From Ectocarpus siliculosus (Eukaryota; Sar; Phaeophyceae; Ectocarpales; Ectocarpaceae): a DNA stretch of 64,000 bases. Numbering within the stretch: the stretch's first letter is position 1; every line of letters begins with the position of its first letter. The stretch is from assembly GCA_000310025.1 (NCBI GenBank), contig FN648616.1:1-64000 (forward strand). The letters are read 5' to 3'. Of this stretch, positions 1-10,447 are shown piece after piece. Both the position numbers and the translations under genes were made by a program. The notes under the pieces were generated by a model. It saw only the letters and a list, made by a program, of their open reading frames with translations, was not told the DNA's origin and ran no database searches.

Positions 1-1661
1 ATGAGCTCGGGCAACAGCGTGCGCGCGCTTGAACATGAGAGCAAAAACTTGTGCAAGTTGTGAGGCCACTTCCTCGGACCAATAAACCCACACGAACACC
101 ACTCAAACTGTTCGCAGACACCATGTAAACGGCTATACTATCGGGCAGTTGTCACCTTAGCGCCAGATAACCGCCAGGTTGCACGTCCTCCACAACGTTA
201 GCCAGGGCGCGTGCTGCAGGCTGGCTCTGACAGCGGGCTTTCTCGTTCTTCATCACAGAACAAAAAAAAATGTTTTTTTTTTTTCTCATAATTTTTTTTT
301 TCTCGTTGGTGATGATCTCCGGTTGTACATGTGCTGTACAAGGTGTCGCGTCGGACAGCAAAGGTACATATCACGTTCGTACGATGACGAGCCAAGATCA
401 CAGTGGGCATCTTGGCGATTTCCTGAGCCAGGTTGTGGATACATTTGTCGGTGTGGTACTCGTTGGTGTAGAGAACGGGATAAGAGTCGTTGCTCCGGCT
501 GCGCAACCCCTACGGATCCACTCGGAGACGCTTTGAGGAGCAGCCGCTTTGTCAGGCACTGCTATCCATCCTGGCGGTAGGGGGGCGGCAGGCGAAGCCG
601 CAGGTCATGGAGTTCTGCAGGACGAGGGTAGTGGAGTCGTCGAGCTGGCGACCCGAACGGCTTCGTCAATTCGAACGCCTCCAGGTAAATATTTCATGTG
701 AACAGCAGTGTATAGACAGACATCATCGCTGCAGTCCGAGAAGCAGTGCCGTATGTTGCATAAGATACCGCACCCCCTTGGACCGATTTTTAATGCCCGA
801 TAACAATCCATGACAAAAACAGCAGTGTGTAGGCATATAGCCCCGGCCTCAAGTGATGGAACTTTTTCCTTTTTCCCAGGGAGTCCGTCTATCTGTCTGT
901 GTGGCATATGATGCGAGTTTTGGTCGGCGTGACGAGAGGAATCTGTTTGAGGTTGGATAAAACAACCGCAGTACGAAAATGTTGACATCGAAACAAACAT
1001 TGAGGGCAAGATAGAAGACAGCAGGTCACCTGGGTCCCAACCACTGACGACGTTACCCACCCGACGTTCGCACAGATGATAACCGCACTTTAATTTTGTT
1101 GGAAACGGTTTGGGGGTAATGAATGGGAACCCGGACGATTTGAGTGGGAACGGTAATTCCAATTGACAGCGGGAAAATATCTGCGGATAAATTTCCGACG
1201 ACCGCCAGCTGTGGTGTGTTCAACGACATATGAACGGGAATGGTACGTGCGCGTGCTGCAGTCTGAGAGAGGGAGACTGCACCTAGACTAGACTAGTCTG
1301 ACTGGTGGAAAACGTGCGGCTAGCCTGTAGCCACGGGCTTGATTGAACGAACGAAGCGATGTATAAGATATAGCGAACACCTCTCACATGTATATGGTAT
1401 TGTCTTCGTTACATGTAGCATGTGCAACGGAATATGTATTGTATGTCTTGTGTGTCATCTCTCGCGCAAGGCCAGAACCGAGATCATAGAGGTGATTTGG
1501 CTGCAGTCTGGTAGCCTGCGACCCTCAAGCTCTCGCAAGCATGGTCTCGGTATTTTATTTCCAATGCGTGGACTAAGGTTCGCAAAACACAAAGAGAGAG
1601 GAAGCGTAGAACTGGTTGAACTCAAACCGAAAGACAATGGTTGACGACAGCCGCGGAAAAG

Positions 1662-1666
<5 letters not shown>
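1..1666. other. No gene recognised
   Basis: No open reading frame here has convincing composition, domain content or splice context. The stretch contains T-rich runs near 265-305 and otherwise ordinary mixed sequence. It may be intergenic or intronic sequence of a gene lying to the left. Confidence 0.4.

Positions 1667-1724
<58 letters not shown>
1667..1724. repeat. (GA)n microsatellite
   Basis: About 29 uninterrupted GA dinucleotides, followed by a degenerate AGACA tail. It creates spurious Arg-Glu and Ser-Leu ORFs on the two strands. Confidence 0.95.
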
Positions 1725-1726
<2 letters not shown>

Positions 1727-2776
1727 AAGACAGAGACAAGGGCGGCGCACAATTACGGAACGGGTGGGGTGATCGAAAGCAAGGGCAACATGATGGATCT
1801 CTTCTTACGGAAAACTCGTGGATATCTGCGGCATGTTTGCGTTTGATAATATACGCCACAGAGACTTGATGAGACGTGTCATGTCGGACCGCATCGGACC
1901 GTGCGAGCGACAGACATCCCCAGCGCGCGACTGAGAAACACGGCGCGACTGAGCGATTCATGGGCAAGGCAGTCGGCAGTTACCTTTCTTGCACTTCAGT
2001 GTGTTAGTCGGAATTCGATTCCTTTCCTGTGCCCATTTTCTCGCAAGACGAGGAAGAGTTTGAGTACGGATGAGGGGAAAACGACAGTCAGTGAAGAACT
2101 GCTGTTGTAGGGGCAGTAACGAATCAACCGGTATGTGTACCTGCGGTCTACAGCAGTAGTCGGGAGGGAGACTATAATAATACTTTATCCGTGTGCGTGT
2201 TTGCTTCGCTGGCTGCCCTTTTGATACTGGTTCTTATCGGGACGCGTCTGTCAATAGTTTAGCCGCTTCCATGGGCGTAGGGCTTGAGAGAGGGCTTGAG
2301 AGAGGGCTCCATGGCTCCATCATCATCTGTCCTCTTTCCTCACAGCCTGCAACTTGATCTTCCTTCCAAGAGATTTATTCTATCGAACTATCCTCGTTCC
2401 TGATGGCGACGGCAAGTAGTAGTAGAGCCAGAAGTAGCAAGTCGAAAACCCGTGGGGGTAAAACCGAACGAGATACTGCAGTTCTGCCTGTGGTTGGTGC
2501 TATGTATCGTTTTTCCCGCGGGATGATTCTTCACATAGCAGAGTGGGATTACCTGGGATGGACAATTATATATACAACACCCCCTCAACAACAACAATCT
2601 GTGTGGGACTGTGCTCTGGGAAGATACTTTTACGTAGACCCTCACAAAGTTGCTTCATCTCCGCCCACACCCTCCCCCGTATATAGGTGTCCCGGACGCG
2701 AGTTCCGGGGAATTCGCGCACCAGCAGAACAAGTCTGGCGCCAAGTCGGACTGTGGACGTAACCCTCCGCTGCACT

Positions 2777-3851
2777 ATGCGCGCCAACACCAATGCCGCC
2801 ATACTGGCACTCGCCAACGGCCTGCAGTACGAAGTGACAAAGTACAACCACAGCACCAGGATGCACGAGGTTGTCTAGGTCAGCCCCGGTCTGCTTGCGT
2901 TCGGATGTTGCAATGGCTCGGCCCTAGCCTTGGCCACGATCGCGTGCCTACAGACATCAAAGCAAAGGCAGCCAGTCGCCAGGCCAGCTAAAGGTGCAGT
3001 TCCCGGGCTCGGCAGTATGGGCGGCGACTCTGTTCGAAGACGGGGACGTGTGCAACGTCGCTGGGACCTGGACGGATCGTGTGGCGTCAGGACATCTCCG
3101 ACCCGACGAAGAAACTTTGTCTAGGGCTTTCGAGACGTACTACGGATGCGGGAGGGAAGAGCCGTGCGAGAACCTACGATGTCCCTCGTGCTGGGACGAT
3201 GGTCATGCCTCAGCGCTCGAAGTCAACCAGATCGCGTGTTCTACATATATACGCGTCCCCCTCGTGGCCAGTTGCGGACAGGGTTGCTTGAAGGGCGGCG
3301 ATGCCAAAACCGCGGACAGACCCGGGCCGCGCGATGACTGGGCCTTGGGGGGCGGAGGTGGTGATAATGTTGAGGTATACAACGGGCCACCGCCACCACC
3401 TGACGTTGGAACTGTTGCAACGGACCAATTGACATTGGTCAAGATCCTCTACTTCCTGCACGAGGGGAACCCTCGTTCCTTGAGCGGGGAGCCGCCTCCG
3501 GTTACCTGGTGGGTGCTCGGGTACGAGTATGTGGGGGTTGGTGAAGGAAACGAACGTGTGCCCGATTCCATCACGGGGCACCCAACCTTGCTCCTGCGTG
3601 GTCGGGGGCTTCCGTTGGTCTTCCCCGTGGACGCCATCCGACGCCAAGTGCACATCTATCACCAATGCCCTAGGAGAGGAGATGTCGATCCGGGAGAGGC
3701 TTTTGTTTGCGAACAAACCCAAGGGGAGGGTCGCAACACGCGCGCTTGGCACCACAGATTCAGGCTGGCACATCCGGGCTCTCACAACGGCTACGATAGG
3801 TACCTTTTAAACGAGGTTCACCACAGCGTCAACCAGGACACTTTTGTTTGA
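2777..3851 (+). pseudogene. Decayed transposon-like ORF, Cys/His-rich C-terminal part
   Basis: Two frames carry what looks like one protein. The first runs from an ATG at 2777 (MRANTNAAILALANGLQYEV...), meets a TAG at 2876, then continues open in the same frame to about 2990 (VSPGLLAFGCCNGSALALAT). From about 2990 the coherent frame is shifted and runs open to the TGA at 3849-3851 (QFPGSAVWAATLFEDGDVC onward). The downstream part has paired Cys such as CENLRCPSCWDD and CGQGC, a block with WWVLGYEYVG and FPVDAIRRQVH, and a C-terminal HHRFR / DRYLLNEVHHS segment. I do not recognise the family. The shape (a stop plus a frameshift in otherwise coherent protein, no introns, next to other repeats) suggests a degraded mobile-element gene. 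An intron explaining the break is possible but I found no good donor/acceptor pair. Confidence 0.4.
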
Positions 3852-4120
3852 GGTGGGAATGGATCTATATGCTTCTCAACATTCGGATGTTGGGCCGGGA
3901 CGCGGCCAAATAAGGCCCTCATTGTACGAGCCACGCATTAATTTTTCGTCGACGTAGAAATTGTACGGGCCCTGAATTCACTGTATACTTGTACGAGTAC
4001 ACGTCGCCACCGCAGAGCTTGTAGATGTTGTTTTGTCGTCTTCCTTTTTGACAACGACTCGTTTCGTCCTGTATGCATTGACGTCACAGGATCGACGGTT
4101 CTGATGGACCCGACGTGGCG

Positions 4121-4152
4121 GAGACAAACCCCGAGGGAGACAAACCCCGAGG
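4121..4152. repeat. 16-bp tandem duplication
   Basis: The unit GAGACAAACCCCGAGG occurs twice back to back with no mismatch. Confidence 0.9.
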
Positions 4153-4787
4153 GAAAGGGTAAATAGTGCCCTCGGCCTCATGCTCATCATCGACAAAGTA
4201 GCACCACATGTTTGGGTTGTATGTTGTATATTCGCGCGTTGTACGGACCGTTGTTTTAGTTTGCGCCAAGTGTCGTTCATCGAAGCTTTTTTGCGTATCC
4301 TTGCGTGCTGCACACTTTGTATTTTGCAGATTAAACCGCGGTAACCGTGTGACATCTGAACTACTATACCTCTTGTTGGGGAATTTCATTGGTGTCCGTG
4401 TTGGTGTCTGTTCAAAATGTTTTCCTTTTTCTTTGGTGGATATATATATTGCATAAATGGAACGACACCTTTCGGAAAGCTCTTGACGAGACGGCTTCTT
4501 CAACGCCGCCGTTTTCGGCGCTGCCACTAATTATGTTTTGCGGAGAAAAATTGAGCTCTGAAAAGCGGTTCAGGGGACGTGGTATCTTGTGTCACCTCCG
4601 GTACGTGCTGCGGATCTTTTTCTTTTTTTTCCGTACTCGTAGACTGCCTCTGGAAATCAAAACACATCGTACTCCGGAGTATGCATATTCTGATACCATA
4701 TTTAGTATAATACGAACACATATCGTCGGGTGAGGACTCTTCAATGGTGGTGCCTCTTTTGGCACTCTAAATACATGCCAGGTAGCA

Positions 4788-4927
4788 CAGGGTATAGGCA
4801 ATGCACCCCTGACCAGGGTGGTCTCTCCACAAGGTCTCCGGTACGGCGACCTTGTAGAACAACAGTCCCCGGCAGGGTCTCGACAGGGTCTGGACAGGGT
4901 GTGTACAGGGTGTTGGTCCCGCAGGGT
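4788..4927. repeat. CAGGGT-phased short tandem repeat
   Basis: CAGGGT starts at 4788, about 4813, 4873, 4884, 4895, 4906 and 4922. The four central copies are spaced by exactly 11 bp, with variable bases after each hexamer. Confidence 0.8.
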
Positions 4928-5454
4928 ACGCAAAAGGCGGAGCAAAGTGGCTACGTGTGAACTTGCGTTGAATTTCCATTTACCCCGCGACTCTTCCTCT
5001 CACGCGGGATTTGTACGGTGTGAATAATAACTTCCCGATTTTCCGGGAGTCCGATCTGTCAACCATTATTGGCTGGGGTTTCGCACAGCCCCACCCCGCA
5101 CACACCACCTTCAGAACCAATAGCCGAAGTGCCGAAGTTGGAGATTCTCCTGCTCCAGGACAGCGATATAGCGGTGAGTGGTCATGGTGTTGATTCCAAC
5201 GACAGCGTGCCAACTCAGTCGTTGGAAATCCTCAAGTCCCTGCTCGTGAAAATGCTTGCTGTGTGAAGCGATGGATCTGGATAACACGAAAACACCGTAA
5301 CACACCATCTCATCAGGCAAGGGAGCGAGAGAGATGAAGAGATTAGAGACACACAGACAGAAAAAGAGAGAAAGAAGCTCAAGAACGGGAGGGAGACAGC
5401 CAGACAGACAAAGCAAGGTGTAGCATAGATGGGGGTGGAGAGAGAGGGCAGCTT

Positions 5455-5458
<4 letters not shown>

Positions 5459-5515
<57 letters not shown>

Positions 5516-5540
5516 CAGAGACAGAGACAGAGACAGAGAC

Positions 5541-5581
<41 letters not shown>
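5459..5581. repeat. Compound purine microsatellite (AG)n-(AGACAG)n-(ACAG)n
   Basis: About 19 AG units pass into hexanucleotide AGACAG units and then tetranucleotide ACAG units. The plus strand is almost pure purine apart from the regularly placed C. It looks like stepwise expansion of one locus. Confidence 0.95.
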
Positions 5582-7097
5582 GGGGGGCAGGGGTGAACGG
5601 CACACGACCTCGGGCTCTCTGAATATCGATGGTGAGCTTTGGTACCAGACCCACCTAAATTTTAGTCCCTCTACATCGAAATGCTGCCACCCACGTGCTG
5701 CCTCGAAAACAGGACCAGCTACCGTCTCGGGCGTCGGCCTATTAAGAATAGCTTTCCGCTGGAAACACACCGTCAGTGGCATCACACATTCTACAGTACA
5801 TCCAGCACGCAATCACGAGCTCATGGCTCGGCCCATGTCGCCTCGTACTAATTCCGTAGTGCTTGACACACGGTAGCAGACGACCGCACACACAGAGAGA
5901 AACAACAACCAAACAATGCAGCGATTCCTGTGGATGCAGTGTACTGCTGTAGTTGCGCCGAGTGGCGCCGAGTGGCACTCGGCTCTCGTCAGATATCTTC
6001 ATTCTGGAAAGACTTGCCAGGAGGCAATTTTTCACACTTTTTGTCTGAGACCAAGCTTGCTGAGACAAAAACAAAGTCCTGCAAATACATGTAGAAGAAC
6101 AGGCTAGACTTTTGTAAAACACAAAGGCGGATCACTGCTGTACACAACAAACACCGCATCTCGCTGTCTATGCCCACAGACCAACCGTTGTTGCACACCC
6201 TTTCAGGGTATCTTTTTTGCAACCCTGCGTCTTACAATAAGTACAATAAGTCGGAATTTGAAATGCCCGCGCGGTGCAACCCTTTTTCATCCATCACTCT
6301 AGGCAATCAAACATCACACATCATCATCCTCGACGGAACAAATTTCTTACAGAGCTCTTGTCCACACTCTTCTTTTTCGTGAACAAGGCTGTCGAACCGC
6401 GTATGTCCCTGCGTTCGTTCACATCCAACTCCCACGACGATGGCGTCGCAAGAAAGTCTGTGACAATAAACAACAGAAGTAATCCACGGCATCGCAAATC
6501 TTCCCAAATGAGCGCGGACGCCGCAAGAAGAATCGCGAAGAAGTCGTCCACAGTGAAACATATACCGAAAGGTTGTGTAGACTTGCGCGCCCAAAAAAAG
6601 ATTGTTTGAATCACTAATAATCTACCCCAACACCGATGGCGATCATATCCTAACAACCGTACGTAGTGCTGGCTTATTTTAGCGAGCGCGGTCTTTCTCG
6701 ACAATACGAACCGACGGACCAAAGTTTGTGTTTCACTCGCCGAATGAAACTGGGGTTACAGGGGGGCGCGCAACAGGAACACGTCTGTCTTCCGCGTGGA
6801 ACCTCAAAACATGCATTTGTGTCTACACCACGAATTACATGCCTTGGTAGGGCGGTGCTTGTCGCTGCGCCCAATTTCATTGTTGAAATTGTTGGTCCAA
6901 AACGAATTCTTGCATTCATGCGACTGCACTGCTTGTAGTCTGAGAGAATGGCATGATAAGCTCGAGACGGGTTGGTTGGGCCATTCATGTGTGGTTCAGG
7001 GAGCCCATTTCCCCGAGATCCCTTCGTCACAGGATTATTCTAGACAGGAGCAGATGCTGCAAGAGGAATATTAAGTGGTGGTGTTTCTCCGTGTGCC

Positions 7098-7542
7098 GGG
7101 TCTCCCACACTTTCGGCAGTTTTACTACAACGCCCATGGGCACTGTGTTGCCCATAGTTGGCCCATGGGCAGCCCGTATGGGCCGTCCATAGGCATGCTC
7201 ATGGGTAGCCCATGGTAAGCCCATGGGCGGCCAATGAGAGCCCTTCCACCGAACCAGTGTAATCCAAAAAAATGATTGTTGCGGCAAATAACCCTAACCA
7301 ATAACCCTAACCCTAACCCCAAGCCCACATGATAGGTGCTAGGTTGGCGCTGGTGGCGACGTTCTAGGTTGATGGTGGCTAATTTCCAGGTTGGTATGCC
7401 GGTGGCGAAGTACTGCATGGGTGAAAGTGCCCACGGTGGGCACTTGATGGGCATTTTATGGGCCGCCCGTGGGCATGCCCATGGGTCACCCATGGGTGTC
7501 CCATGGGCGGCTCAGTAAAACTGTCAGTAGTGTGGGACATTG
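7098..7542. mobile_element. MITE copy 1 (hAT-like, 8-bp target duplication)
   Basis: A 445 bp non-coding element. The left end begins GGGTCTCCCACACTTT and runs into CAGTTTTAC; the right end contains GTAAAACTGTCAGTAG followed by TGTGGGACATTG, so the ends are imperfect inverted repeats. It is flanked by the direct repeat CGTGTGCC at 7090-7097 and 7543-7550. Eight-base target duplications are typical of hAT transposons. Inside, each arm has several CCCATGGG palindromes (7133, 7162, 7220; 7478, 7489, 7500), and the centre has a CCCTAA-type block near 7290-7320. There is no coding capacity. A second copy lies 1.1 kb downstream in the same orientation. Confidence 0.75.
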
Positions 7543-8014
7543 CGTGTGCCCAGCACTCCTAACCTGTGATTGGACCCTTTCGTACAACCTCCTGCGCGTC
7601 CCCCCTCCCGGGGTAGAGCCGTTATTTGGGATCCTAGCCCGCTAGACATAAGGCTGACAAAGGAATAACCTAGTTCCAATGGCTAGCTGGCTGGCGTGGT
7701 CGATACAAGTCAATTCACTATGTTGCCTGATACAGAACGGGCCGGGAGATAGAAAACGTAAGAGTCGGGTCGAGCCTCAATTTCATATTTTGGGCAGAAA
7801 CATCTGCCGGCATCGGCCAATTTCTTAACACGAACTACTTATTCCTTTGGGCTGTCTGTCGCATCATGCTGATTCTCGTATTTTCTTACTTCGAGTATTT
7901 TCTTATTTCTGGCGAAGAGTACAACAGCACACCCAAGGCTTCATGCAGCACTAAAAACGACAGCTCGGTTTTTGCCGCCCTCGAGGACTTCCTGACTCCC
8001 TCCTCTTGGTCCAC

Positions 8015-8335
8015 CTATAATAGCAGCACCCACACCCCAACGGTCGCGGTTTCGTCCGTGCTACACGACTCCAACGGCAACTTGACGCTGCGTGTGCTTC
8101 CATCAGAGTGCAGCATGACGCGGTAGTCGTAGATGTGACGCGAACTTTGAGTTGCTCTACGAGTTATGACTTCCCCGAATCAACCTAACCCAAGTTTTAC
8201 GAGCACCCCTCGCTTCTCAAAAAATTGTTCAAGGGCGGGCGGTCGAGACCCCTGGAGACGAAACCCGTCGGGGACATCCGTCCTGAGTATCTCCTCCTCA
8301 GACGACAAATCGTCATCGCAAAAAACGAAGCTAGG
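8015..8335 (-). pseudogene. Broken transposon-domain fragment (paralogue of the 61.5 kb copy)
   Basis: Read on the minus strand, the protein carries CDDDLSSEEE, then VPDGFRLQ, a KRGVLVKLGLG block, FGEVITRR, HIYDYRV and LPLESCS. The same order and spacing appear on the plus strand near 61.6-61.9 kb (IPDGFRLQ, QRGVLVRLSLGW, FGGLITRQ, HLYDYRV, LPLEKCS). Where that copy has Trp, this one has a TGA at 8182-8180, so it is a dead copy. The function of the domain is not known to me. It may be the C-terminal part of a transposase. It lies between the two MITE copies. Confidence 0.65.
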
Positions 8336-8651
8336 CAGGTGGTGGGAGCATGGCAATAGCAGCAGCGGGGCATTTCGTATTGGACATGGTGCCCCAGTTC
8401 CCCTTTGTTTCGTATACCCTAATAGGTGTATCGTACGATCCTTTTTCTTGTTGCGACGCTTCTTATGCTGTGGCCGAGACTGAGCGATGTTCTCAGCCCT
8501 TTTTTCTTTTTTTTTTTTGCGTACACATTTGGACCTTTTTTCTGGGCAGAGTTTTTCTTGATTGCGGGCCCGTTCTGTATGACGTCTGAACGCGTACGAG
8601 TGATATGCCCAAATACCCCAACCCTTCACCCATGAGCACCATATGTTCAGA

Positions 8652-9081
8652 GGGTCTCCCACACTTTCTACAGTTTTCCTAAACGACCCATGGGACTCCC
8701 ATGGGTCACGCATGGGTCATGCATGGGCCGTTCATGGGCATCCCGTTAGGCCCACGGGCCGCCAATGAGAGCCCTTCAACCGAACTAGTGTATTCCTAAA
8801 TATATTATCTGCTTTGGAACGGGCACAATAACGGCTAATAACGCTGACGCTAACCATAACCCCAAGCCCAAGCCCACACGATACGTGGTACGTTGGCGCT
8901 GGTGGCGAAGTTCTAGGTTGATGTGGTGGTAGCTAAGTTTTAGGTAGATATACCGGTGGCGAGCTAGGTTGAAGTACCCACGGTGGGCACCTCATGGGCT
9001 CTGCATGGGCCGCCCGTGGGCATGCCCATGGGTCACCCATGGGCAGCCCATGGGGGGTTAGCAAAACTGTCAGTTGTATTG
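8652..9081. mobile_element. MITE copy 2 (hAT-like)
   Basis: A 430 bp relative of the 7.1 kb element in direct orientation, with the same start (GGGTCTCCCACACTTT), the same internal order and the same ATTG end. Shared segments include AATGAGAGCCCTTC followed by the CGAAC-AGTGTA stretch, and CCCACGGTGGGCAC. The right terminus has lost several bases compared with copy 1. The flanks TGTTCAGA (8644-8651) and TTTGCAGA (9082-9089) match at 6 of 8 positions, consistent with an older target duplication. CCCATGGG palindromes again fill both arms. Confidence 0.7.
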
Positions 9082-9394
9082 TTTGCAGACAAGGGAGTGG
9101 GTCACTACACAACCACCGTCGGAACAAATGTTGCATCGCCAGAGACAGAACAGACGTGCGTCTCTTGTTGGCTCAGCAATATTCCAAAATTCTACAGGCG
9201 AGAAAGAATGCAGACGTTGTTCCCAATGGATATGGATATACAACACGTTGCAAGTTCAGTTTTCTTGCTTGGCTTGTTGCGTTCCTCTTGAACGAGAGTA
9301 CTGTATCCCACTGGAGTCCCTGAGAATAAACCCATCGCACCTGCTTGCCACCCTCCCGTTTCTGTCGCACCCTTTCGGTCCTCCACAGGAAAAA

Positions 9395-10447
9395 ATGTAC
9401 ACGAAACTCTTCTCGTCGCTTGCTCTTCTCGTGATCCCGGGCGTTGCCCGTGGGCTGATCGAGACGTGTGAGGACCTTCAGGCCGCCTTCGAGCTGACCC
9501 AGACGCAGGACGTGGTGGATGAAATATCCACGTTCGGGGACATCGAGTGCCCAATGTTCACGAACATGACCATGACGTCCAACACGCTCACGCTCAACTC
9601 GGCGGAAGACTTGTCGATCACCTCCGGAAGCACCTCGCTGATAAATGTCAGGCTCGAGGTCACCAACGGGGCGAAGCTGGTCTGGGAGACGAGCGTGTTC
9701 TTCCTGGGAGACGAAGAAGTCGAGAACAATGTCAACGGCGGAGGCGTGTTTGTGGGCGAAGGCTCCACGGTGCGTTTCCTGAACGACGTGCAAATAAGGG
9801 ACGTCCGCATCACCAACGAGAGGGATGGAGACTCTGACAACGCCGTGTTCGTGCGCGACGGAGGCTGTGTGTGGACCGCTGGCTTCTTCCGGGTTGACGG
9901 AGAGGCAACCTTCACGAGCTGCGCCATCATCGGCACTGGAGAAAGCCCCCCGGGATCGGGGGGAGCGGTCTTTGTGGACGCGACAGGGTCCGTCCTCTTC
10001 AACCAAGGGGTTGCGATCAGCGACACATTCATCACCAACGACGGAGGCGGCGACGGTGGCGGCATTTTCAACCTCGGCAAGGTTAACATCAAGGGGGACT
10101 CCCGCTTCGAGGAGCTTTCGGCGAGATCTGGAGCTGCCATTTTCAACGGCGAGGATGCAAGCTTCAACTTCAGGAATGGGGCAAGCGCCTTTTTCCGGGA
10201 CTTGTCGAACCGCGACTCCGAGGGAAGCGCTCTGGTAAACCTGGGGTTCTTCAAGTTCTCCGGCCCGGTTCTCTTTGTCGACGCCGAGGCGCCCGTGATC
10301 GTCGCAACGGAGGGCAGCACGACCATCATCTCGAGGGACTCGGCCTTCTGGATGTTCGAGAACGACGACGTCACTGGCGAAGCTATTTCCGTTGCTGATT
10401 CGGCTGAGGTTTCGATTCCCGGCTCCGTTTCGTTCGTTGGCTTTTAG
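9395..10447 (+). CDS. Secreted right-handed beta-helix protein (polymorphic outer membrane protein-like)
   Basis: A single uninterrupted reading frame of 350 residues. I chose the ATG at 9395 because the first ~20 residues form a clear signal peptide (MYTKLFSSLALLVIPGVARG). The open frame upstream of it lacks such a start. The rest is made of short irregular repeats rich in Gly, Asn, Ser and Thr with patterns such as GGGVFVGEGSTV, GGAVFVDATGSVLF, DGGGIFNLG and GAAIFNGEDASF. These are the GGA(I/V)-type strands of chlamydial polymorphic outer membrane proteins and related right-handed beta-helices. In brown algae, intron-poor secreted proteins of this type are known from genome annotation; their role is not established. 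Only one Cys pair lies near the N-terminus, and no transmembrane anchor is visible at the C-terminus (SIPGSVSFVGF). The product is probably exported to the cell surface or wall. Confidence 0.8.
   Translation: MYTKLFSSLALLVIPGVARGLIETCEDLQAAFELTQTQDVVDEISTFGDIECPMFTNMTMTSNTLTLNSAEDLSITSGSTSLINVRLEVTNGAKLVWETSVFFLGDEEVENNVNGGGVFVGEGSTVRFLNDVQIRDVRITNERDGDSDNAVFVRDGGCVWTAGFFRVDGEATFTSCAIIGTGESPPGSGGAVFVDATGSVLFNQGVAISDTFITNDGGGDGGGIFNLGKVNIKGDSRFEELSARSGAAIFNGEDASFNFRNGASAFFRDLSNRDSEGSALVNLGFFKFSGPVLFVDAEAPVIVATEGSTTIISRDSAFWMFENDDVTGEAISVADSAEVSIPGSVSFVGF

Larger units (their letters stand above)
3852..7097. other. Gene-poor stretch with short repeats
   Basis: No convincing gene. It holds a 16-bp tandem duplication (4121-4152), an 11-bp periodic CAGGGT block (4788-4927) and a compound microsatellite (5459-5581). 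Long Ser/Leu or Arg/Glu ORFs across 5.1-5.8 kb are produced by the microsatellite. Confidence 0.5.

Noticed and set aside
5111-5812. 233-residue minus-strand protein with long Ser-Leu run
   Set aside because: The run comes from the compound purine microsatellite and the flanks show no protein-like composition.
6953-7518. Short ORFs rich in Met-Gly-Pro-Trp-Ala
   Set aside because: They are translations of the CCCATGGG palindrome arrays in the MITE.
9173-10374. Long minus-strand ORFs of 277 and 298 residues
   Set aside because: They are antisense shadows of the GC-rich beta-helix gene, with low-complexity Pro/Ser or Arg content and no domains.
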